A DNA stretch of 64,000 nt from JBFXAF01 sp050184585 (GCA_050184585.1 JBFXAF010000011.1:1-64000); one strand, 5' to 3'. Positions 18,811 through 28,309 are shown, counted from the first letter of the stretch. Made by a program: numbers and translations. The notes: generated by a model not told the origin, from the sequence alone.

Positions 18811-19602
18811 GTGAACGAGGAAGCGCCCCATTCGCCGACGACAACGCGCCGGGAGATCCGGAAGCGGACCGCCGGCCCGGCGCGCCACGACGCCCAGAAG
18901 ATCGCGACCAAGGTGCACCGGCGGTTGCGCGACGACATCCTCGCTCTCCGCTTGGCGCCCGGCGCGGGGGTCTCGGAGAACGAACTGGCGCTGGCCTACG
19001 GCACCGGGCGCACGCCGATCCGCGAGGCGCTCCTGCGGCTCGCCGACGAGGGGCTGGTGGAGATCGTGCCGAAATCCGGCACGCGGGTGACGCGCATTCC
19101 CGTCGCGCGGCTGCCCGAGGCGATCATCGTGCGCAAGGCGCTGGAGGAGGTGACGACGCGGGCAGCGGCCCAGCGCGCCTCGACCAGCGACCTGATGGGG
19201 CTGCGCGTGCTGCTGCAACGACAGACCGAGGCGGCGGACGCCGGCGACGAGGCGGCCTTCCATGCCGCCGACGAAGCCTTCCACGCGGAGATCGCGGCGG
19301 CGGCCGGCTATCCCGGCATCTGGACGCTGGTTCAGCAGGTGAAGATGCATGTCGACCGCTACAGGCTGCTGACGCTGCCGCAGGAGGGACGCATGGCGCG
19401 CGTGCAGCGCGACCACGCAGCGATCGTGGCGGGGCTGGAGGCGCGCGACGCGGACGCAGCGGCGGCCGCCATGGCGACCCACATCGACCAGCTGCGCCTC
19501 GACATCGCGGTCATCCGCAACAGCTATCCCGACTACTTCGCCGACGAAGAGGACGACGGCGAGGCGCGGAAGCCGAGGGGCAGGGGGTTTACGAGAGAGT
19601 GA
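18811..19602 (+). CDS. GntR family regulator, FCD (FadR) subclass
   Basis: A 263-residue repressor-type protein. The N-terminal winged helix spans ~30-95 and includes LRDDILALRLAPG, GTGRTPIREALLRL and the GLVEIVPKSGTRVT wing. The all-helical FCD ligand domain spans ~105-235, with Asp and His residues placed to bind a metal (for example FHAADEAFHAEIAAAAG and ATHIDQLRLDI). The GTG at 18811 has GGAGG close upstream. It is followed within 50 bp by a DctPQM TRAP transporter, so it most likely controls uptake of the transporter's organic acid ligand. Ligand unknown. Confidence 0.9.
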   Translation: MNEEAPHSPTTTRREIRKRTAGPARHDAQKIATKVHRRLRDDILALRLAPGAGVSENELALAYGTGRTPIREALLRLADEGLVEIVPKSGTRVTRIPVARLPEAIIVRKALEEVTTRAAAQRASTSDLMGLRVLLQRQTEAADAGDEAAFHAADEAFHAEIAAAAGYPGIWTLVQQVKMHVDRYRLLTLPQEGRMARVQRDHAAIVAGLEARDADAAAAAMATHIDQLRLDIAVIRNSYPDYFADEEDDGEARKPRGRGFTRE

Positions 19603-19649
19603 CCGGGGCCCGGACAACCGGGGCGGTCGAACACAGGGAGGTGTTTGTC

Positions 19650-20633
19650 ATGACCAGCATCACACGCAGGATCCTGGTGGCCGCCATGGCCGCCGCGGCC
19701 GGGCTCGCCGCCTGGCCGGCCGCCGCGCAGACGGCGCTCAAATGGGCGCATGTCTACGAGACGGGCGAGCCCTACCACACGCAGGCGCTGTGGGCGGCCG
19801 ACGAGATCGCCAAGCGCACCGAGGGCCGCTACACGATCGAGGTCTTCCCGGCCTCGCAGCTCGGCAACGAGAACCAGATCAACGAGGCGCTGACCCTCGG
19901 CACCGTCGACATGATCTACACCGGCGTCGCCTTCGCCGGCTCGATCTACGGGCCGATGGCGATCACCAACGCGCCTTTCGTGCTGCGCGACTTCGATCAC
20001 TGGACGAGCTATCGGGATTCCGCGCTCTTCACGGAACTGGCGGCCGGCTACGACGCCAAGAGCAGCCACCACATCGTGTCGCTGACCTATTACGGCCAGC
20101 GCCACGTGACGGCGAACAAGGAGATCACCAAGCCCGAGGACATGAAAGGCATGAAGCTGCGCGTGCCTCCGGCGCCGCTGTTCCAGATGTTCACCAAGTC
20201 GGTCGGGGCCAACGCCACGCCGATCGCCTTCGCCGAAGTCTATCTGGCGCTCCAGCAGGGCACGGTGGACGGACAGGAGAACCCGCTGCCGACCATCATG
20301 GCGAAAAAGTTCTACGAGGTGCAGAGCCACATCATGCTGACCGGCCACATCACCGAGTCGCTGGTCTCGGTCGTGGGCGGCCATGTGTGGGGCGGCATGA
20401 GCGACGCCGACAAGGCTGTGTTCGAGGAGGTGTTGAAACAGGCCGCCGCCAACGCCACGGACCAGATCCGGGCCTCCGAGCAGGAACTGGCGGCGAAGTT
20501 CCGCGAACTCGGCAAGACGGTGGTCGACGTCGACCGCGGCCCGTTCATCGAGGCGGCGAAGCCGCTGCACAACGACGCGGCCGCCGGCGCGACGTGGACG
20601 CAGGAACAGTACGACGCGCTCCAGAAGCTGTAG
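19650..20633 (+). CDS. TRAP transporter substrate-binding protein DctP family
   Basis: Periplasmic solute receptor of a tripartite ATP-independent transporter, 327 residues. A Sec signal peptide is clear (RR, then an Ala-rich core, cleavage near PAAAQ). The mature part starts LKWAHVYETGEPYH. The family arginine region, where carboxylate ligands bind, appears as DMKGMKLRVPPAPLF, followed by the P-I-A-F-A-E-V-Y-L-A-L-Q-Q-G-T-V-D-G-Q-E block. The ATG at 19650 has GGGAGG upstream. It is first of three transporter genes, controlled presumably by the upstream GntR. Substrate likely a carboxylate, not assignable further. Confidence 0.94.
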   Translation: MTSITRRILVAAMAAAAGLAAWPAAAQTALKWAHVYETGEPYHTQALWAADEIAKRTEGRYTIEVFPASQLGNENQINEALTLGTVDMIYTGVAFAGSIYGPMAITNAPFVLRDFDHWTSYRDSALFTELAAGYDAKSSHHIVSLTYYGQRHVTANKEITKPEDMKGMKLRVPPAPLFQMFTKSVGANATPIAFAEVYLALQQGTVDGQENPLPTIMAKKFYEVQSHIMLTGHITESLVSVVGGHVWGGMSDADKAVFEEVLKQAAANATDQIRASEQELAAKFRELGKTVVDVDRGPFIEAAKPLHNDAAAGATWTQEQYDALQKL

Positions 20634-20689
20634 GATGGCGCGGTCGGGCCGGGGCCAACGCCCCGCCCGCCGGGCCGGAGGAACGCGAC

Positions 20690-21232
20690 ATGGCGAACGA
20701 ACCCGACCGCGTCCTGATCAGCGTGCCCGACGAGGCCGAGCCGCCGATCGAGCACCACCTGGAGGACTGGCTGGCCTTCGCCATCTTCTGGACGATGGCG
20801 ATCATCGTGTTCCTGCAGTTCTTCACGCGCTACGTGCTCAACGATTCCTTCGCGTGGACGGAGGAGATCGCGCGTTACCTGCTTATGTGGGTGACGTTCG
20901 TCGGCGCGGCCGTGGCGATGCGCAAGGGCACGCACATCGCCGTCGAGGCGCTGCACGTCTTCCTGCCGGAGCGTGGGGTGCGCGTGCTGAACTTCGTCAT
21001 CGACCTGATGGTGCTCGGTTTCGTGGCGCTGCTCTGCTGGTTCGCCGTCGCCATCACGCAGCGCATGCAGATCCAGACGATGACCGTGTTCCCGCTGCCG
21101 ATGAGCATCGTCTACGCCGGCGTCGGGGCTGGCTGCTTCCTGATGCTGTGGCGCGCGGCCGGGCGCTTCCTCGCCGGCATGCGGCGCGGGTGGCGCGCCG
21201 ACCCCTCGCAGACCCCGATGCCGCTCGATTGA
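20690..21232 (+). CDS. TRAP transporter small permease DctQ family
   Basis: A 180-residue membrane protein with four hydrophobic helices and the DctQ signature (FFTRYVLNDSFAWTEEIARYLLMW, FVGAAVAMRKGTHIAVE). The ATG at 20690 has GGAGGA upstream. It lies 56 bp after the receptor gene and 7 bp before dctM. It forms the transport unit with the large permease. Confidence 0.94.
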   Translation: MANEPDRVLISVPDEAEPPIEHHLEDWLAFAIFWTMAIIVFLQFFTRYVLNDSFAWTEEIARYLLMWVTFVGAAVAMRKGTHIAVEALHVFLPERGVRVLNFVIDLMVLGFVALLCWFAVAITQRMQIQTMTVFPLPMSIVYAGVGAGCFLMLWRAAGRFLAGMRRGWRADPSQTPMPLD

Positions 21233-21239
21233 GGTTGCC

Positions 21240-22514
21240 ATGGCCGTGCTCTTCATCGTCTTCATCGTGCTGCTGCTGATCGGCGCGCCGATCTTCGTTT
21301 CGCTGGGCGGCGCGTCGCTGGTCTATACGGCCTTCCTGTCGAACATCCCTGATTTCGTGGTGCTGCACCGGATGGCGGGAGGCGTCGATTCCTTCCCGCT
21401 GCTCGCCGTGCCGTTCTTCATCCTCGCCGGAAACCTGATGAACACGGCGGGCATCACGAACCGCATCTACGATTTCGCCGCGTCAGCGGTGGGTTGGCTG
21501 CGCGGCGGGCTCGGCCACGTCAACGTCGTCGGCTCGGTGATCTTCGCGGGCATGTCGGGGACGGCCGTCGCCGACGCTGGCGGGCTCGGCAACATCGAGA
21601 TCAAGGCGATGCGCGACCACGGCTACAGCGCCGAGTTCGCGGTCGGCATCACGGCAGCGTCCTCGACCATCGGCCCGATCATCCCGCCGTCGCTGCCGAT
21701 GGTGGTGTTCGGGGTGATGGCCAACGTTTCGATCGGCCAGCTCTTCGCCGCCGGCATCGTGCCGGGCCTGGTGATGGCGCTGGCGATGATGATCTATGTG
21801 AGCTGGTACGCCCGGCGCAACGGCATCGGCCGCGACCAGACGTTCCGGCTGCGGGCGCTGGGAAGCAGCTTCCTGCGCGCCATACCGGCGCTGATCACGC
21901 CGGTCATCATCATCGGCGGCATGACGTCGGGGGCCTTCACGCCGACCGAGGCGGCGGTCGCGGCTTGCGCCTGGGCGATGCTGCTCGGCATCGTCCTCTA
22001 CCGGTCGCTGACGCTGCGCCAGTTCTACCGGGTGACCATCGAGACGATCGAAATGACGGCGGCGGTGCTGATCATCGTCGGGGCGGCCTCGCTGTTCGGC
22101 TGGGTGCTGACGACGACGCGGGTCACCGAGGCGATCACCCAGGTGCTGCTGTCGATCACCAGCGACCCGCTGCTGCTGCTCATCATCATCAACATCCTGC
22201 TGCTGATCGTCGGGTGCTTCATGGAGACGATCGCGGCGATCTCGATCCTCGTGCCGATCCTGATGCCGGCGGCGGTGCAGGCCGGCATCGACCCGGTGCA
22301 GTTCGGCGTCGTCATGGTGCTGAACCTGATGATCGGGCTGCTCACGCCGCCGGTCGGCATGGTGCTCTTCGTACTCTCGAGAGTGGCGAAACTCTCCTTC
22401 GACCGAACGGTGATGGCGGTCCTGCCCTTCCTCGTCCCGCTGCTCGTCGTGCTGGTCCTGATCTCGGTTTTTCCGCCCCTGACGCTGTGGCTGCCGACGC
22501 TCTGGTACAGGTGA
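21240..22514 (+). CDS. TRAP transporter large permease DctM family
   Basis: A 424-residue Na+-coupled permease with about 12 hydrophobic segments. Typical motifs are PLLAVPFFILAGNLM, the SGTAVADAGGLG loop, and ITAASSTIGPIIPPSLPMVV, which belongs to the ion-binding region, plus a C-terminal LLTPPVGMVLFVLS. It starts 7 bp after dctQ. The next gene, the STAND protein, begins 80 bp further on the same strand, with no obvious terminator in the gap. Confidence 0.95.
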   Translation: MAVLFIVFIVLLLIGAPIFVSLGGASLVYTAFLSNIPDFVVLHRMAGGVDSFPLLAVPFFILAGNLMNTAGITNRIYDFAASAVGWLRGGLGHVNVVGSVIFAGMSGTAVADAGGLGNIEIKAMRDHGYSAEFAVGITAASSTIGPIIPPSLPMVVFGVMANVSIGQLFAAGIVPGLVMALAMMIYVSWYARRNGIGRDQTFRLRALGSSFLRAIPALITPVIIIGGMTSGAFTPTEAAVAACAWAMLLGIVLYRSLTLRQFYRVTIETIEMTAAVLIIVGAASLFGWVLTTTRVTEAITQVLLSITSDPLLLLIIINILLLIVGCFMETIAAISILVPILMPAAVQAGIDPVQFGVVMVLNLMIGLLTPPVGMVLFVLSRVAKLSFDRTVMAVLPFLVPLLVVLVLISVFPPLTLWLPTLWYR

Positions 22515-22594
22515 AGGGTCGGCACCGCGCGGCTCGACGGCGGCCGGGGCGGTGACTATCATCCGGATGTCTCTTGCAACGCCGCCATGACGGG

Positions 22595-25456
22595 ATGCCC
22601 CATCGCGCCACCCTGCGCATCTTCATCTCCTCGCCCGCCGACGTCCGGCCCGAGCGGCTGAAGGCCGAGCAGGTCGTCGCGCGCCTGGACCGCGAGTTCG
22701 CGCACCATTTCCACGTCGAGGCGGTGCTGTGGGAGCGAGAGCCGATGACGGCGGCGCACCACTTCCAGGACGCCGAGAACATCCAGCCGCCGAGCGAGGC
22801 CGACATCGTCGTCGTCGTGCTGTGGTCGCGGCTCGGCGTGCCGCTGCCGCATGACCGCTTCCGCGGCGCGATCTCGGGGAGGGCTGTCACCGGCACCGAA
22901 TGGGAGTTCGAGGACGCGCTGGCCGCGGCGCGGGGGGCAGGCAAGCCGGACCTCCTGTTCTACCGCAAGGTCGCCGAGCCAGTCAGCAGCCTCGCCGATC
23001 GCGCCGTGGTCAGGCAACGGCTCGAACAGATGGAAAGCGTGGACGATTTCGTCGCGCGCTGGTTCACCGGCGATGGCGGCAAGGAGGCGAAGGCCGCCTA
23101 TCGGGAATTCTCGACCACGGCCGAATTCGAGCAGCAACTCTACGAGCACCTGCGCGCGGCGGTCGCGCGGCGCGCGACGGCGAGCGCGGCCGCGGGCGAC
23201 GTGCGATGGCACAGCGCACCCTTCCGCGGGCTGCTCTCCTACGAATTCGAGCATTCGCGGGTGTTCTTCGGCCGCACCCGCGCCAGGAATGAGCTGCGCG
23301 AACTGCTGGTGCGCCAGATCAACGCTGGCACTGCGTTCGTCCTGGCGCTGGGCGCCAGCGGCTCGGGCCGCTCGTCGCTGGTGAAGGCCGGCCTGCTGCC
23401 GGACCTGATGCTGCCGGGCATGGTCGAGAGAGTGGCCCTGCTGCGCTGGTGCTCGATGCGGCCGTCGGCCTCGGGCGGCGATCCGCTCGCGGCGCTCACG
23501 GAGGCGATACTCTCGCCGACGGCGCTGCCGGAGCTCGCCGCCAGCGGCGTCACCCCGGAGCACCTGCTCGCCCTGCTGAGCACGGTGCCGGAGCAGGCGG
23601 CGGTGCCGATCGGACAGGGGCTGGCGGCTGTTGGCAGGGCGGCCGGGCTCTCCGAGACCTCCGAAGCGCGGCTGGTGGTCGTCGCCGACCAGTTCGAGGA
23701 ACTCTTCACGGTCGAGGGGATGGGCGAGGCCGAGCGCGCGGCCTTCGTCACGGCGCTTTCGGCGCTGGCCGGGAGCGGCCTCGTCTGGGTGGTGGCCAGC
23801 ATGCGCTCCGACTTCTTCGACCGGATCGAGACCATCCCCGCGCTGGCGGCGATGTCGGCCGGGGGCCGGTTCCTGCTGCTGCCGCCCGACCGCGGCGAGA
23901 TCGGCCAGATCATCCGCCAGCCGGCGCTCGAAGCAGGCGTGCGCTTCGAACAAGGATCGGACGGGATCGGCCTCGACGAGGTGATCCGCCAGGCGGCGGC
24001 GCGCGACCCCAACGCGCTGCCGCTGCTCTCCTTCCTCCTCGACCAGCTCTGGCAGCGCCGAACCGGGGACGGCACGCTCACCTTCGCGGCCTATGAGGAA
24101 CTCGGCGGTCTGCACGGCGCCATCGGAAGACGCGCCGATGAGGTCTTTCTCGCACAGCCCGAGGCCGCCCAGAAGGCGTTCGTGCCGCTGATCCGGAGTC
24201 TGGTGACGGTCGAGCACGGCAAGGCGACGTCGCGGCCCGCGCCACTCTCGCTGTTTCCGACCGGTTCGCCCGGTCGAGCTCTTGCCGATGCGCTGCTCGC
24301 GCCCGAGGCCCGCCTTCTCGTCTCCGGCAGCAACGGTGCGATGGCCGAGTTGAGGCTCTCGCATGAGGCACTGCTCACCCACTGGCCGCGCGCCCGCGAC
24401 CAGGTGGCGGAGGACCTGCGCGATCTGGCGCTGCGCGAACGACTGGAAACGGAAGCAAGGGAATGGCGCGAGGCCGCGGCGGCCGACCGGCCGAGCCTGC
24501 TGAGGGCTCCCGGCCTGCCGCTCGCCGAGGCGCGGGGGCTGCTTCGCCGGTGGGGCGAGGAACTGCCCCGCGAGGTTCGCGACTACATCGCGGCTTCCCG
24601 CAGCGGCGCCTGGCAGCGCCGCATCCGCTTCTCGGGAGCGGTCGCCGCCGCGCTGGTGGCGATACCGTTCGCGCTCGGGCTGATCTGGAGCTTCGAGGTC
24701 TGGCGCGGCGTGCGCGAGGTGGAGGCGCGGATGGAGTTCGTGCGCGCGCCGGCCGGCTGCTTCGTCATGGGCAGCGCCGGCAACGACCTCGAAGCGTTCG
24801 CCAACGAGCTGCCGCCGCACGAGGCCTGCGTCGAGGCATTCGACATCGGCCGCCGCGAGGTCACGCAGGCCGAGTGGCGCAAGGTGATGGTGTTCATCAA
24901 TCCCGAGCCGTCGCAGTTCACGGGGGCGGAGAAGCCGGTCGAAGGCGTGAGCTGGACCGACGCCGAGCTCTTCATCCGGCTCATGTCGTTGTTCGGCCGG
25001 CGCGAGTACCGACTGCCCAACGAGGCCGAGTGGGAATATGCCGCCCGGGCGGGCACGGCGTCGGCGCGCCATTTCGGCGATTGGGCGGAACAGGGCTGCG
25101 GGCACGAGAACATGGCCGACGCGACCCTGAAGCGCCAGGATCCGGACCTTGCCGCCGCCACCTGCAACGACGGGTTCGCCAACACCGCCCCTGTAGGCAA
25201 CTTCCGGCCGAACCCATGGGGTCTCCACGACATGCTGGGCAACGTCGCGGAATGGGTCTCCGACTGCTACCGCAGCGACTACCTCAGTCCGACCGTTGGC
25301 CACCGGCCCTCGGAGATGACGGGCTGCGCGCTCCACATGGTCAGGGGCGGATCGTGGAGCAGCGTGCCACGCTATCTCCGCGCGGCGCGCCGCTACGGCA
25401 CGCTGGCGTCGGTGCGCAGCGGCGATTTCGGGTTCCGGCTGGCGAGGATGGATTGA
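22595..25456 (+). CDS. DUF4062-like / STAND NTPase / FGE-sulfatase-like multidomain protein
   Basis: A 953-residue signalling-type protein. Residues ~5-125 resemble DUF4062, a Rossmann-like domain related to TIR (LRIFISSPADVRPERL, then IVVVVLWSRLG). Residues ~210-520 form a STAND-type P-loop NTPase, with Walker A GASGSGRSSL at ~253-262 and Walker B LVVVADQFEELFT at ~360-372. One membrane helix lies near 678-700. Residues ~712-953 are an FGE-sulfatase/SUMF1-like fold: EYRLPNEAEWEYAARAGT, GLHDMLGNVAEWVSD, VRGGSWSSVPRYLRAARR. The paired catalytic cysteines of true formylglycine enzymes are absent from that last segment. A binding or effector role is therefore likelier than sulfatase activation. 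Start uncertain: ATG at 22595 chosen over a TTG at 22574. Confidence 0.85.
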   Translation: MPHRATLRIFISSPADVRPERLKAEQVVARLDREFAHHFHVEAVLWEREPMTAAHHFQDAENIQPPSEADIVVVVLWSRLGVPLPHDRFRGAISGRAVTGTEWEFEDALAAARGAGKPDLLFYRKVAEPVSSLADRAVVRQRLEQMESVDDFVARWFTGDGGKEAKAAYREFSTTAEFEQQLYEHLRAAVARRATASAAAGDVRWHSAPFRGLLSYEFEHSRVFFGRTRARNELRELLVRQINAGTAFVLALGASGSGRSSLVKAGLLPDLMLPGMVERVALLRWCSMRPSASGGDPLAALTEAILSPTALPELAASGVTPEHLLALLSTVPEQAAVPIGQGLAAVGRAAGLSETSEARLVVVADQFEELFTVEGMGEAERAAFVTALSALAGSGLVWVVASMRSDFFDRIETIPALAAMSAGGRFLLLPPDRGEIGQIIRQPALEAGVRFEQGSDGIGLDEVIRQAAARDPNALPLLSFLLDQLWQRRTGDGTLTFAAYEELGGLHGAIGRRADEVFLAQPEAAQKAFVPLIRSLVTVEHGKATSRPAPLSLFPTGSPGRALADALLAPEARLLVSGSNGAMAELRLSHEALLTHWPRARDQVAEDLRDLALRERLETEAREWREAAAADRPSLLRAPGLPLAEARGLLRRWGEELPREVRDYIAASRSGAWQRRIRFSGAVAAALVAIPFALGLIWSFEVWRGVREVEARMEFVRAPAGCFVMGSAGNDLEAFANELPPHEACVEAFDIGRREVTQAEWRKVMVFINPEPSQFTGAEKPVEGVSWTDAELFIRLMSLFGRREYRLPNEAEWEYAARAGTASARHFGDWAEQGCGHENMADATLKRQDPDLAAATCNDGFANTAPVGNFRPNPWGLHDMLGNVAEWVSDCYRSDYLSPTVGHRPSEMTGCALHMVRGGSWSSVPRYLRAARRYGTLASVRSGDFGFRLARMD

Positions 25457-25526
25457 CGGGCGCGCCGCCACTGCCCGAGGCCCGCGGAATCGGCTAAGGT
25501 TCCGACCGTCATCGCAGGGGGTCTCC

Positions 25527-25958
25527 ATGACGCTCATCCAGAAACTGGCCATCGCATATGCCGTGATGTTCATCGTCGTGGTTGCGATCGGCTACGTGCC
25601 GGCCTTCAACGACGAGAACGGCTACCTCTTCGGGCTGTTCTCCCTGCAATGGTGGGACGACCTGCTACACGGCTTCTCGGGCGTCTGGGCGCTGGCGGCG
25701 GCGTTCGTGTCGCACCGCGCCTCGGTCATCTATTTCCGCCTGTTCGGAGGGGTCTACCTCTTCGACGGGGTGCTCGGACTGGTCACCGGCTCGGGCTGCC
25801 TCGACGGCGGCATCTTCATCTACGGCATACAGGACATCGACTTCATGACCCGCGTCTTCGCCAACCTGCCGCATCTGGCGATCGGCGGCTTCGCGGTCCT
25901 CGTCGGCTTCGTGCTGGCGCGCGGTTCCGGCGCGGCGCCCACGCTCAGGACGGCATAG
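25527..25958 (+). CDS. small integral membrane protein, unknown function
   Basis: A 143-residue protein with four hydrophobic helices and short loops. The first loop contains LQWWDDLLHGFSG, with a conserved-looking acidic and His patch near the membrane face. The third loop has a single-cysteine GSGCLDGGIF element. The ATG at 25527 follows GGGGG (CAGGGGGTCTCC). It is the first of three closely spaced genes (25527, 25975, 27089) that all look membrane-attached. I do not recognise a named family. Confidence 0.7.
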   Translation: MTLIQKLAIAYAVMFIVVVAIGYVPAFNDENGYLFGLFSLQWWDDLLHGFSGVWALAAAFVSHRASVIYFRLFGGVYLFDGVLGLVTGSGCLDGGIFIYGIQDIDFMTRVFANLPHLAIGGFAVLVGFVLARGSGAAPTLRTA

Positions 25959-25974
25959 CGGAAGGGCGGGGGCC

Positions 25975-27105
25975 GTGTTCCTCGTCCGTCTGGTCAAGAG
26001 GCTCGTCAAGGCGGTCCTGTGGCTGATCGCGATCGTCATCGCCATACCGATCGCCGGGCTCGCCTACGGGTTCCTCACCACGCCGTCCTTCGTCGGCGCG
26101 TCGCCCTCCGTGCCGCATACCGACGCGCCGCCGCCCGAACTGGCCGAGCAGGTGCGGGCGGAAATCCCGGGCTACAAGCGGCCGGAAGAATCGACCTACC
26201 TGACCTATCCGGAATGGGCGATCGTCTACGCGGCGCGGGAATATGCCGAGTACCTGGAGACCGGCCGCGAGAGCGGCTTTCCGTACTGGCCCTATGTCGG
26301 GCGGTTCTGGCAGGACTATGCGATGGTGATACGGGCGAGCTGGGAGTATCCGTTCAACTTCGCCAACCACCAGATGCTCGCCGTCATCGGCACCAGCCAC
26401 ACGATCGAGCATGTCGCTCAGTGGGCCTACGAGAACACCGTGGGCAGGATCACCGAATGGACGAGCGGGAGGCCTACGGCGGTCGACCACTATCTGGCCG
26501 GCGTGGCAGCCGAGTACGCGGCCTTCCTCGACCAGGTGCCGTGGTACCAGTTTCCCTATGCCGAAAAGCGCGCGGGGCTCATGGCGGTCCAGCCCGCGAC
26601 GGACGACGACGGAATGCGCACGGCCGAACGCAGATGGGCCTTCGGCGCGGCCTACTGGATCAAGCAGGGCTATGCAGACCTGATCAGGGCGGGGCTTTCA
26701 GCCACGGCCGACCCGGCTTTGCTCGACATTCATGTCTGGGCGCGCGGGCCGGTGGCGGAGGCGATCGCCGGGGAGCCGGACACCACGCTGGAGAAGGATT
26801 TCGGCGAGGCGGGCGCGGTGTTCGTCACCAAACGCTACCAGGTCTTCACCGAGATGATTCCGCGCCTGATCGGCAAGGGGGTCTCGTTCGTCGAGATCGG
26901 GGGCAATGACGACATCCTGATCACGGTGCTGAGCCAAGGGCCAGCGCCGGTGCCTGAAGGGGCGAAGGCGCTTTTCGCCTATCCGCTGCCGGCCGAGCCG
27001 GCGACGGAGCGGACTGGACTCGTGGTTTCCGTGCGACGGCTGCATACCGTTCTCCCGGCGTTGTCGGCGGGCAACATCAGGCTCGAGCATGTCTACGACT
27101 ACTGA
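25975..27105 (+). CDS. membrane-anchored protein of unknown function
   Basis: A 376-residue protein with one N-terminal membrane helix (VLWLIAIVIAIPIAGLAYGF) and a large soluble part, probably periplasmic. Notable segments are YLTYPEWAIVYAAREYAEYL, SFPYWPYVGRFWQDYAMVIR-like aromatics and FNFANHQMLAVIGTSHTIEH, with several His and Tyr residues that could form a site. No cysteines flag a redox role. The start is the GTG at 25975, 16 bp after the previous gene. Its 3' end overlaps the hydrolase gene by 17 bp. Function unknown. Confidence 0.7.
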   Translation: MFLVRLVKRLVKAVLWLIAIVIAIPIAGLAYGFLTTPSFVGASPSVPHTDAPPPELAEQVRAEIPGYKRPEESTYLTYPEWAIVYAAREYAEYLETGRESGFPYWPYVGRFWQDYAMVIRASWEYPFNFANHQMLAVIGTSHTIEHVAQWAYENTVGRITEWTSGRPTAVDHYLAGVAAEYAAFLDQVPWYQFPYAEKRAGLMAVQPATDDDGMRTAERRWAFGAAYWIKQGYADLIRAGLSATADPALLDIHVWARGPVAEAIAGEPDTTLEKDFGEAGAVFVTKRYQVFTEMIPRLIGKGVSFVEIGGNDDILITVLSQGPAPVPEGAKALFAYPLPAEPATERTGLVVSVRRLHTVLPALSAGNIRLEHVYDY

Positions 27106-28189
27106 AGCAATCCCGGCACAGGCGGCGACCCGGCGCGTCCCTAGACGACGACCGCTGCGCGCTCTGCTATGGGCCGTCATCGCGCTCCTGGCGCTCGTCG
27201 TGGCGGCTCCCGCCGGCTTCCTCGCCTGGTCGATGGTCAGGGAAAGCAAGGATTTCCGCGTGGCGGCGGGCGAGGGGGCAAGGTTCGTGGACGCCGACGG
27301 GCTGGCGATCCACTACCGGTCATGGGGGCCGGAGGACGGGCGGCCGCTGGTGCTCGCTCACGGCTCGCTCGCCTGGGGCGAGACCTTCCGCGACATCGCC
27401 GCGCCGCTCGGCGAACGGGGCTTCCGGGTGATCGCGCCGGATATTCCTCCATTCGGCTTCTCGCAGCGGCCCGAGGACCACGACTATTCGCGCGCCGCCG
27501 GCGGTCGACGCATACTTGCCTTCGCCGACGCGCTCGGGCTGGAGCGTTTCGTGCTCGGCGTGCATTCTCACGGTGGGGGCGCGGCGCTGGAAGCGGCTCT
27601 CGCCGCGCCGGAGCGCATCGAGGCACTGGTGCTGCTCGACGTGGCGCTGGGGCTCGGGCAGACGGAGACGTCGTCGCCGCCGGCCGAACTGCTCCTCGAC
27701 CTGCCGGTGGTGGGCGATGCCGTGGTGGCGTCCACCTTCGCCAACCCGCTGCTGATCGGCTACGGGCTCAGCGAACTGATCCACGACGACGCATTGGTGA
27801 CCAGTGAGCGCATCGCGCTCTACGAAAGGCCCTATGGCACGGTGGGCTTCACGGATGCGGTGAGGCGCTGGCTGGGCACCGGACTCTACGGGGACGAGCG
27901 GCAGGCCAGATCGGCCGATCCCGCCAGCTGGCAGGCCTTCCGCGGACCGGTGCTGGTGATCTGGGGGCGCGAGGACAGCGTGACGCCGCTCGACCAGGGC
28001 AGGACGATCGCCGAACGCTTTCCGGGTGGAGCGTTGAGGGTGCTGGACGGCGTCAACCACATCCCGCATGTCGAGAAGCCGGACGACGTGGTTCGGCTGG
28101 TCGCGTCCCTGATGGAGGCGCTCAGGATCGCCGACGAGGGGCCCATGACGGCCCCCAAGATGCCGAGGCTGACGGCGCGCCGGGGGTGA
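27089..28189 (+). CDS. membrane-anchored alpha/beta hydrolase
   Basis: A 366-residue serine hydrolase. An N-terminal basic stretch and one membrane helix (~25-48) anchor it. The alpha/beta-hydrolase domain spans ~68-345. Nucleophile Ser160 lies in GVHSHGGG, the oxyanion HGS motif at 91-93 is followed by WGETF, the acid is in IWGREDSVTP and the His in DGVNHIPHVEKP. The triad is complete. The ORF overlaps the preceding gene by 17 bp, so the pair is probably coupled. An ester or haloalkane-type substrate is possible but not inferable; 'hydrolase' is as far as the sequence supports. Confidence 0.85.
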   Translation: MSTTTEAIPAQAATRRVPRRRPLRALLWAVIALLALVVAAPAGFLAWSMVRESKDFRVAAGEGARFVDADGLAIHYRSWGPEDGRPLVLAHGSLAWGETFRDIAAPLGERGFRVIAPDIPPFGFSQRPEDHDYSRAAGGRRILAFADALGLERFVLGVHSHGGGAALEAALAAPERIEALVLLDVALGLGQTETSSPPAELLLDLPVVGDAVVASTFANPLLIGYGLSELIHDDALVTSERIALYERPYGTVGFTDAVRRWLGTGLYGDERQARSADPASWQAFRGPVLVIWGREDSVTPLDQGRTIAERFPGGALRVLDGVNHIPHVEKPDDVVRLVASLMEALRIADEGPMTAPKMPRLTARRG

Positions 28190-28309
28190 GGCGCGGGCGC
28201 AACACCCGCGCCGGCTCCCGCTGCTGCCATGATCCTTCCACGATCGCGGCCAATTCCCGCCGCGTTGGCAGTCGATACCCACGCCGGGCGGGCGTTGCGG
28301 AGAGGTTTC

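Noticed and set aside
24730..25456. FGE-like domain as a variable protein of a diversity-generating retroelement
   Set aside because: FGE folds can be DGR targets, but no reverse transcriptase or template repeat is present in the window.
22559..25573. A very long open frame (about 1000 codons) on the strand opposite the STAND/FGE gene
   Set aside because: It mirrors the GC-rich third positions of the real gene, its translation is low-complexity Arg/Ala/Gly/Asp sequence, and it shows no domain. Similar mirrors lie opposite uvrB (37560-40541), the first TIR gene (42139-44673) and hppA (7141-8907).
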